Of a stretch of DNA of 64,000 nucleotides, positions 57,824 through 64,000 are shown in pieces. Positions within the stretch are counted from its first letter, which is position 1. Each line of letters opens with the position of its first letter. The DNA is from Pontibaca salina (GTDB lineage: Bacteria; Pseudomonadota; Alphaproteobacteria; Rhodobacterales; Rhodobacteraceae): positions 124,001 to 188,000 of the forward strand of contig NZ_JAEIJD010000004.1 of NCBI RefSeq assembly GCF_016307205.1. The letters are read 5' to 3'. The notes under the pieces were generated by a model, which was not told the DNA's origin, did not search any database, and was given only the letters and a program-made list of their open reading frames with translations. Made by a program: the position numbers and the translations under genes.

Positions 57824-59614
57824 ATGAAACATTACATCCTTGCCAGCTTGGCCTGTATGGTGCTCTCCGTGCCCGCTCTTGCGCAACAGGCCGCCGATGC
57901 GGTCGATCCGGAAACCGCCGCAATCGGGACGGTTGAGGCCGCTTCCCCCGAGATCGCCGCGGCGCTGAAAGCGAAAGCGGCCGGACACCCGGTTGAGGCG
58001 CAGGACTGGATGGTCGCCGCTGCCAACCCGCTGGCGGTGCAGGCAGGGGGGGATATTCTGCGCAAGGGTGGCAGCGCCGCAGATGCGCTGATCGCGGTGC
58101 AGACGGTGCTGGGTTTGGTCGAGCCGCAATCCTCGGGACTTGGCGGCGGTGCATTTCTGGTCTGGTATGATGGCGAAAGCGGAGAGCTGACCACGCTTGA
58201 TGCCCGCGAAACCGCGCCACTGGCCGCGACACCGAGGTTGTTTCTGGACGACAAAGGCGCGCCGCTGAAGTTTTTCCATGCGGTGGTTGGTGGCCTTTCG
58301 GTCGGCACGCCGGGCACACCCGCGCTGTTGGAGGAACTGCACCGCCGCTGGGGCCGCACCGCTTGGCCCACGCTGCTGGATCCGGCGATCCGGCTGGCCG
58401 AAGACGGCTTCACGGTCTCGCCCCGTCTTGCCGGGATGATCGCAAACGATGCCGAGAAATTGGGCCGGTTCGACAGCACAGCGGCCTATTTCCTGCCCGA
58501 TGGCGCACCTTTGCAAGCAGGCGCGATATTGAAGAACCCGGCCTATGCCGACACGCTGCGGCGGATGGCCGAACAAGGGGCTCAGGCCTTCTATACCGGT
58601 CCCATCGCCGCCGACATTGTGCGTACCGTAACCGGTGCCGAGGGCAATCCGGGGGTTTTGTCAGCGCTGGATCTGGCGATTTATCAGGTGCGGGAGCGCG
58701 CGCCGGTCTGTGCGCCGTACCGGATCTATCAGGTCTGCGGCATGGGACCGCCGTCTTCGGGCGCGCTGACCGTGGGGCAGATCTTGGGCATGCTCGATCA
58801 TTATGACCTGTCCGAATCCGGCAAGGACAGCACCGAAAGCTGGCGGTTGATCGGCGATGCCTCGCGGCTCGCCTTTGCCGATCGGGGCCGCTATATGGCC
58901 GACAGTGATTTCGTGCCGATGCCCACCGCCGGTTTGGTTGATCCCGCCTATCTGTCCGAGCGTGCCAAGCTGCTGGCGGGCGACGACGCCTTGCCCGAGG
59001 TCAGCCCCGGCAATCCCGAATTCGACCACGCGTCGAACTGGGCCGACGACCGCTCGCTCGAATTTCCGTCAACTTCCCATGTTTCGATCGTGGATCAATA
59101 TGGCAATGTGGCGTCGATGACGACGACCATCGAAAACGGCTTTGGCTCAAGGCTGATGGTGCGGGGCTTTTTGCTGAACAACGAATTGACGGATTTTTCA
59201 TTCGCAACCCATGAAAACGGCGTGCCCATCGCCAACCGGGTCGAGCCGGGCAAGCGGCCGCGGTCCTCCATGGCACCGACGATCGTGATGCAGGATGACG
59301 CGCCGGTCCTGGCCATTGGCAGCCCCGGTGGTAGCCGGATCATCGGCTATGTCGCGGGCGCGATCATCGCGTGGGCCGACTGGGATCTGGATGTGCAACA
59401 GGCACTGGCCCTGCCACATGCGGTGAACCGCTTCGGCACCTTTGACCTTGAGGCCGGGACCGAGGCGGAAAAGCTGCAATCAGGGCTTGAAGAACTGGGC
59501 TATGAGGTGGAAATTCGTGACCTGACCTCGGGCCTGCACGCTATTGAGATTTCGGCGGACGGGTTGAAAGGCGGTGCCGATCCGCGCCGCGAAGGTATCG
59601 CGCTGGGCGAGTGA
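57824..59614 (+). CDS. ggt: Gamma-glutamyltransferase
   Basis: Periplasmic Ntn-hydrolase that cleaves or transfers gamma-glutamyl groups, 596 residues from the chosen start. The signal peptide (MKHYILASLACMVLSVPALA) precedes QQAADAVD. The self-cleavage/nucleophile threonine is in FPSTSHVSIVDQYGN, with MTTTIENGFGSRL and GSPGGSRIIGYV downstream. Large subunit: GGSAADALIAVQTVLGLVEP, SSGLGGGAFLVWYD. An in-frame ATG at 57797 is an alternative. It is about 7 kb from the amine island, so a role with gamma-glutamylmethylamide is unsupported. Confidence 0.93.
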   Translation: MKHYILASLACMVLSVPALAQQAADAVDPETAAIGTVEAASPEIAAALKAKAAGHPVEAQDWMVAAANPLAVQAGGDILRKGGSAADALIAVQTVLGLVEPQSSGLGGGAFLVWYDGESGELTTLDARETAPLAATPRLFLDDKGAPLKFFHAVVGGLSVGTPGTPALLEELHRRWGRTAWPTLLDPAIRLAEDGFTVSPRLAGMIANDAEKLGRFDSTAAYFLPDGAPLQAGAILKNPAYADTLRRMAEQGAQAFYTGPIAADIVRTVTGAEGNPGVLSALDLAIYQVRERAPVCAPYRIYQVCGMGPPSSGALTVGQILGMLDHYDLSESGKDSTESWRLIGDASRLAFADRGRYMADSDFVPMPTAGLVDPAYLSERAKLLAGDDALPEVSPGNPEFDHASNWADDRSLEFPSTSHVSIVDQYGNVASMTTTIENGFGSRLMVRGFLLNNELTDFSFATHENGVPIANRVEPGKRPRSSMAPTIVMQDDAPVLAIGSPGGSRIIGYVAGAIIAWADWDLDVQQALALPHAVNRFGTFDLEAGTEAEKLQSGLEELGYEVEIRDLTSGLHAIEISADGLKGGADPRREGIALGE

Positions 59615-59641
59615 CCTGGCCCTGACAAACAAGGAAGCCGC

Positions 59642-61045
59642 ATGGTCCAGCCGGTCGATCTGCCCCGTAACGAAGCCGGCATCAGCGCGGCGCTTGGCGA
59701 ATTGCGCCAACAATTCGGCGCGCGGGTGCAGAGCGGCCGGGCAATTCGCGAACAGCACGGCCATACGACGACCTGGATCAGAAACCAGCCCCCCGATGCG
59801 GTGCTGTTTCCCCAGACCACCGACGAGGTTGCCCAGATCCTCCGTATCTGCGCCAACCACAAGGCACCGGTAATCCCCTTTGGCGTGGGCACCTCGCTTG
59901 AGGGTCATGTGAATGCCGCCGCCGGGGGCATATGCCTGAACATGAGCGAGATGAACCGGGTTTTGGCGGTACACGCGGAAGATCTGGATTGTGTCGTACA
60001 GCCCGGTGTCACGCGCGAGGATCTGAACACCCATTTGCGCGACCAAGGGTTGTTCTTCCCGATCGATCCCGGCGCGAATGCGACGTTGGGCGGCATGGCG
60101 GCGACGCGGGCCAGCGGCACCAATGCGGTCCGTTATGGCACGATGAAGGACAATGTTATCGCGCTCGAGGCGGTGATGGCGGATGGCGCGGTGATCCGCA
60201 CCGCGCAGCGGGCGCGCAAATCCGCGGCTGGATACGATCTGACGCGGCTGCTGATCGGCTCGGAAGGGACGCTTGGCATCATCACCGAAATCACCCTGCG
60301 CCTGCACGGCATCCCCGGGGCGATCATGTCGGCGCGCTGTTCTTTTCCGACGGTTGATGCCGCCTGCCAGGCCGTGATGACCACGATCCAGTATGGCATC
60401 CCCGTGGCGCGGATCGAATTGCTGGACGCGCTGCAGGTGCGTGCCTGCAACGCCTATTCCAAACTCGACCTGCCGGAAGCGCCGCTGCTGTTGCTGGAAT
60501 TTCACGGTTCAGACGCTGGCGTGGCAGAACAATCAGAAACCTTTGCCGAGATCGCAGAAGAGTTTGGCGGCAGCGGTTTTCAGGCCACCGCCAGCCCCGA
60601 AGAGCGCGCCGCGCTCTGGCGGGCGCGCCATGATGCCTATTGGGCGGCGCTGCAATTGCGCCCCGGCGCGCGCGGTCTGTCCACGGATGTCTGCGTGCCG
60701 GTCTCGCAATTGGCAGCCTGTGTCGCCGCTACGCAGGAGCGGCTGCAAAAGGACGGTTTTGTCGCGCCGATTGTCGGTCATGTCGGTGATGGAAATTTTC
60801 ATACGCTGTTGCTGATTGATGCGGATAACCCCGAAGAAGTCGCGCGCGCCGATGCTTTCATCGGCTGGCTGAACGACCTCGCAATCTCGATGGGGGGCAC
60901 CTGCACTGGCGAACACGGGATAGGCCAGGGCAAGCGACCTTATCTGGAGCGCGAGCTTGGCTCTGCCACGCGTTATATGAAGGCGATCAAGGCGGCTCTG
61001 GATCCCGACAATATTCTCAACCCCGGCAAGGTTCTACCCGATTGA
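59642..61045 (+). CDS. GlcD/D-lactate-type FAD-linked oxidase
   Basis: FAD-dependent 2-hydroxyacid oxidoreductase of the vanillyl-alcohol-oxidase fold, 467 residues. FAD_binding_4 signatures: PVIPFGVGTSLEGHVNAA, GANATLGGMAATRASGTNAVRYG and GSEGTLGIITEITLRLHG; the C-terminal cap has VGHVGDGNFHTLL and TGEHGIGQGKR, the catalytic/metal region. AGGAAG precedes the ATG. D-lactate or glycolate is the likely substrate; no GlcE/GlcF partners are adjacent, which favours a D-lactate dehydrogenase role. Confidence 0.9.
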   Translation: MVQPVDLPRNEAGISAALGELRQQFGARVQSGRAIREQHGHTTTWIRNQPPDAVLFPQTTDEVAQILRICANHKAPVIPFGVGTSLEGHVNAAAGGICLNMSEMNRVLAVHAEDLDCVVQPGVTREDLNTHLRDQGLFFPIDPGANATLGGMAATRASGTNAVRYGTMKDNVIALEAVMADGAVIRTAQRARKSAAGYDLTRLLIGSEGTLGIITEITLRLHGIPGAIMSARCSFPTVDAACQAVMTTIQYGIPVARIELLDALQVRACNAYSKLDLPEAPLLLLEFHGSDAGVAEQSETFAEIAEEFGGSGFQATASPEERAALWRARHDAYWAALQLRPGARGLSTDVCVPVSQLAACVAATQERLQKDGFVAPIVGHVGDGNFHTLLLIDADNPEEVARADAFIGWLNDLAISMGGTCTGEHGIGQGKRPYLERELGSATRYMKAIKAALDPDNILNPGKVLPD

Positions 61046-61104
61046 AGCGGTTTCCAACTAGCTGCGCCTGCGGCGCGAAACCATTGTTTATCTGCCTCCG
61101 GCAG

Positions 61105-61166
61105 GGGTATTTCGAACCAGAAAGAAACAGGGACACATCGCGCTTCTTTCTGGTTTGAAAATACCC
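61105..61166. repeat. Inverted pair of GGGTATTT-ACCAGAAAGAA repeats
   Basis: Left arm 61105-61126 (GGGTATTTCGAACCAGAAAG plus AA) and right arm 61144-61166 pair nearly perfectly, with one inserted base and one mismatch, around a 17-base loop. Each arm is also a copy of the element at 5960-5980. It is preceded by TGCCTCCGGCA. A strong cruciform/hairpin in the 273-base gap after the oxidase gene; it could act as a bidirectional terminator or be a dispersed extragenic palindrome. Confidence 0.75.
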
Positions 61167-61318
61167 AAATCCGGCGCGTGCTACCCATGTTGGGGTGAAA
61201 TAAGGCGGTTCCGGCGCGCTCTGTCGGTTTTATCCTTTTTTGCGTCGGAACAACGAGGCGTTCGGCCTTCCGCCTTGGCATAACAAGGATAAGCGGAACC
61301 GATTGCGGAGCGAACCGG

Positions 61319-63811
61319 ATGAAAACCCAAGTCAAGGCCCTGGTCGTGGGGGGCGGTGCCGTTGGCACCTCGATCGCCTATCATCTGGCGCGTGCGGGCT
61401 GGCAGGATGTGGTTTTGCTGGAGCGGGACGAACTGACCAGTGGCAGCACCTGGCACGCCGCCGGATTATTGCCCTTGTTCAACATGTCCTATGCCACCAC
61501 CCATATTCACCAGTATTCGGTCGAATTTTACAAGACGCTGGAGGCGGAAACCGGCTTGAATGCCGGATTTGCCGTAGTCGGCAATCTGCGCATGGCCCAG
61601 ACCGAGGCGCGGATGGATGAATATATGCTCTATGCCGCAACGGCTGAAACCTGCGGGGTGCCCTATGTCTTTCTGTCGCCCGACGAGATCAAGCAGCGTT
61701 GGCCGCTGATCCGCACCGAAGATCTGAAAGGGGCTTTGTATCACCACACCGATGGTTACATAAACCCCGCCGATGTGACCATGGCGATGGCCAAGGGCGC
61801 GCGCCAGCGTGGCGTCGTGATCGAGCGCAAATGGCAGGCCGATGCATTTCGCTGGACTGGCAGCGCCTGGGAGGTGACGGCGACCAAGATGGTCGAGAAG
61901 GGCGGCAATCTTGTGCCCTCCGACGAGCAAGTGGTGATCACCGCCGAACATGTGGTGACCGCCAGTGGCAACCATGCGCAGCGCACGGCGCGGCTGTTGG
62001 GGATCAAAATGCCGGCGATTCCGGTGGAACATCAGTTCATCGTGCTGGACCAGGACCCGGCGCTGCTCGCTTGGCGCAAGGAGGGAAATGGCGAACATCC
62101 GGTGGTTCGCGACGCCGATGCACAAAGCTATGTGCGCGAAGAACGGGGCGGCTGGATCCTCGGGGTGTACGAAAAAGGCGCGCCAGCGCGGTTCGAATAT
62201 GGCGTGCCCGACAGTTTTCGCGCCGATCTGTTCCAGCTCGATCTGGAGCGGATCGAAGAGCAATATGGAGCGATGGTTCACCGGGTTCCATCAAGTGAAG
62301 ACAGCGGTCTGAAAGATGATTTCAATGGCCCGATCTGTTATACGCCCGATGGCAACCCGCTGGTTGGGCCGGCGCCAGGACTGCGCAATATGTGGCTGGC
62401 CGAAGGGTTCAGCTTTGGCATCACCGCCGCTGGCGGCACCGGGTATTATCTGGCCCAGATGATGGTGCAGGGCGAGGCCGAGATCGATATGGCCTCACTT
62501 GATCCCAAACGTTATGGCGACTGGATGACGACGGAATATGCCGCGCGCAAGAACGAAGAGGCCTATGACCACGTCTATGTCTTGCACCATCCCGACGAGG
62601 AACGCCCCGCCTGCCGGCCGCTGCGCACGGCGCCCGCTTACGAGCGGCAAAAGGCGCTGGGCGCGCAATTCGGGCAGGTAAACGGCTGGGAGCGCCCCAA
62701 TTATTACGCGCCTGCGGGGTTCGATGATCACGCGGCGCGCAGTTTCCGGCGCGGCGGTTGGTGGCAGTATGCGCTGGAGGAGGCGAAGGCGATCCGAACC
62801 GGGGTCGGCTTGATCGATGCGACAGCCTTTGCCAAACATGTGGTGAAAGGGCCGGGAGCGACAGCGTTTCTTGACTGGTTTACCTGCAATACCCTGCCTT
62901 CGGTGGGGCGGATCAATCTGACCTATGCGCTGACCGATCACGGCACGACGCGTACGGAATATACCATGGTACGGCTGGGGCGGGATGAATATTATCTCGT
63001 CTCGGCCGGCGCATGGGCCGCTTATGACGGTGATTTCCTGCGCAAAGCCGCCGAGGACAAGGCGGATGAGTTCGGCTATATTGAGATACAGGATGTGACA
63101 ACGCAATGGGGGGTTTTCGCCATTGCGGGGCCACGAACGCGCGTTGTCTTAACGCCGCTGGTGCGCGATGCCGATCCGGCCAACGCTCTTGGCAACCGGC
63201 GGTTCCCGTGGCTGTCCTGCCAAGACATCGAGTTGGGGATGTGCCCGGTGCGGGCCATTCGGGTCGCCTATACCGGCGAGTTGGGGTGGGAGTTGCATCA
63301 CCCGATCGAGATGCAGAATTACCTGTGGGACCAATTGATGCAGGCGGGGCAAGCGCATGGGCTGAAACCCGTCGGCGCTCGGGCGCAGAACTGGCTGCGG
63401 CAGGAAAAGAGCTATCGTGCCTTTGGCAATGAACTGGGCCGGGATGGGACGCCGCTTGAGGCGGCGCTGCCACGCTTTGTAGACATGGACAAGGATTTTC
63501 GCGGCAAGGCGGCGATGGCGGAAACCGGCATTCGCGCCACATGTGTGACATTGCTGATCGACGGGCCGGAAGATGCCGACCCTTGGGGACGCGAGGCGTT
63601 GTATCAGGGCGATGCGCGTATCGGGCGGCTGACCTCGGGCGGCTATTCGGTGCATTTTGGCCAAAGCATCGGCATGGGCTATGTTCGTCCGGATCTGGCC
63701 GCGCCGGGAACGCGGTTGCAGGTGAAGATGCTGAACCGGCTCTGGGAGGCCGAAGTCGTGCATGATAGCCCCTATGATCCGCAGAACGAGGCGATCCGGC
63801 GCGATGGGTGA
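61319..63811 (+). CDS. Dimethylglycine/sarcosine dehydrogenase-like flavoprotein
   Basis: Two-part enzyme of 830 residues: an N-terminal DAO-type FAD domain (about 5-390: ALVVGGGAVGTSIAYHLARAG, LTSGSTWHAAGLLP, AEGFSFGITAAGGTG) and a C-terminal GcvT tetrahydrofolate-binding domain (about 430-820: GVGLIDATAFAKHVVKGPGA, YTGELGWELHHP, SYRAFGNELGRDGTPLEAAL). It probably demethylates an N-methyl amino acid and passes the carbon to THF. The histidine in TWHAAG is where related enzymes attach FAD. The exact substrate is not known. It lies outside the main amine island but may serve the same one-carbon economy. Confidence 0.9.
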   Translation: MKTQVKALVVGGGAVGTSIAYHLARAGWQDVVLLERDELTSGSTWHAAGLLPLFNMSYATTHIHQYSVEFYKTLEAETGLNAGFAVVGNLRMAQTEARMDEYMLYAATAETCGVPYVFLSPDEIKQRWPLIRTEDLKGALYHHTDGYINPADVTMAMAKGARQRGVVIERKWQADAFRWTGSAWEVTATKMVEKGGNLVPSDEQVVITAEHVVTASGNHAQRTARLLGIKMPAIPVEHQFIVLDQDPALLAWRKEGNGEHPVVRDADAQSYVREERGGWILGVYEKGAPARFEYGVPDSFRADLFQLDLERIEEQYGAMVHRVPSSEDSGLKDDFNGPICYTPDGNPLVGPAPGLRNMWLAEGFSFGITAAGGTGYYLAQMMVQGEAEIDMASLDPKRYGDWMTTEYAARKNEEAYDHVYVLHHPDEERPACRPLRTAPAYERQKALGAQFGQVNGWERPNYYAPAGFDDHAARSFRRGGWWQYALEEAKAIRTGVGLIDATAFAKHVVKGPGATAFLDWFTCNTLPSVGRINLTYALTDHGTTRTEYTMVRLGRDEYYLVSAGAWAAYDGDFLRKAAEDKADEFGYIEIQDVTTQWGVFAIAGPRTRVVLTPLVRDADPANALGNRRFPWLSCQDIELGMCPVRAIRVAYTGELGWELHHPIEMQNYLWDQLMQAGQAHGLKPVGARAQNWLRQEKSYRAFGNELGRDGTPLEAALPRFVDMDKDFRGKAAMAETGIRATCVTLLIDGPEDADPWGREALYQGDARIGRLTSGGYSVHFGQSIGMGYVRPDLAAPGTRLQVKMLNRLWEAEVVHDSPYDPQNEAIRRDG

Positions 63812-64000
63812 CGCGCCGGGTCGCTGATTCAGAAACTCCAGTTCTGACCCGGCTAGACGTGGCGTGGGTGTTGGGCGGTGGCGCGCAGCCAGTTCTGCGC
63901 CACGCCACTTCGGCATACCGTCGGGGCGCCAAAGGCGATGGGTCAGGGCGTGGGTTTTTGAAAGATAAGTGCAAGATTATTGGCGGGCATTTCGATTACA

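Noticed and set aside
57824-59614. Gamma-glutamyltransferase as part of gamma-glutamylmethylamide metabolism
   Set aside because: It is exported, 7 kb or more from the island and separated by unrelated genes; periplasmic glutathione turnover is the simpler reading.

Overview
The window is high-GC chromosomal DNA from an alphaproteobacterium, most likely a marine Rhodobacteraceae/Roseobacter-group member. The reasons are the gene neighbourhoods (leuS-lptE-holA, ftsK-lolA, a cnoX/LON/Trm112 run), the predicted proteins, and above all a complete methylated-amine island of the type known from roseobacters. Nothing looks like a phage, plasmid, insertion sequence, CRISPR array or tRNA/rRNA gene.

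Layout: 1-19 kb is housekeeping: holA (partial), lptE, leuS, a DUF3576 lipoprotein, a porin, a YggS-type PLP protein, an L,D-transpeptidase, ribA, an orphan OmpR-type regulator, exonuclease III, a CnoX-like thioredoxin-TPR protein, LON-domain and Trm112-like proteins, a UbiH-type hydroxylase, an amidase, FtsK, LolA, a lytic transglycosylase, HspQ and a TRAP solute-binding protein.

20.4-54.5 kb is the methylated-amine island. The predicted route is: TMAO import (TmoXWV), TMA to TMAO (Tmm), TMAO to dimethylamine plus formaldehyde (Tdm), monomethylamine to gamma-glutamylmethylamide (GmaS), then N-methylglutamate synthase (MgsABC) and N-methylglutamate dehydrogenase (MgdABCD). The dimethylamine monooxygenase genes (dmmDABC) are not in the window. 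Mixed in are a cupin-type XRE regulator, a GlxA/AraC regulator, a LysR regulator, a GntR-FCD regulator, a substrate-binding-type protein with no visible signal peptide, and a full LivKHMGF-type ABC importer.

The most striking feature is at 49.7-54.5 kb. A TorR-like response regulator, a TorS-like hybrid kinase and a TorT-like periplasmic binding protein sit beside tmoX. In enterobacteria this triad senses TMAO to switch on anaerobic TMAO respiration (torCAD). Here no torCA is visible and the triad is divergent from the TMAO importer gene. TorR-box-like decamers lie between tmoX and torR and again upstream of livK. I infer a TMAO-sensing system rewired from respiration to aerobic uptake and demethylation.

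54.5-64 kb is ordinary accessory metabolism: a quinone oxidoreductase, an SH3-domain protein, a 2-hydroxyacid dehydrogenase, ThpR, a gamma-glutamyltransferase, a GlcD-type FAD oxidase and a dimethylglycine dehydrogenase-like flavoprotein. Two copies of an extragenic repeat form an inverted repeat near 61.1 kb, and a third copy sits at 5.96 kb.
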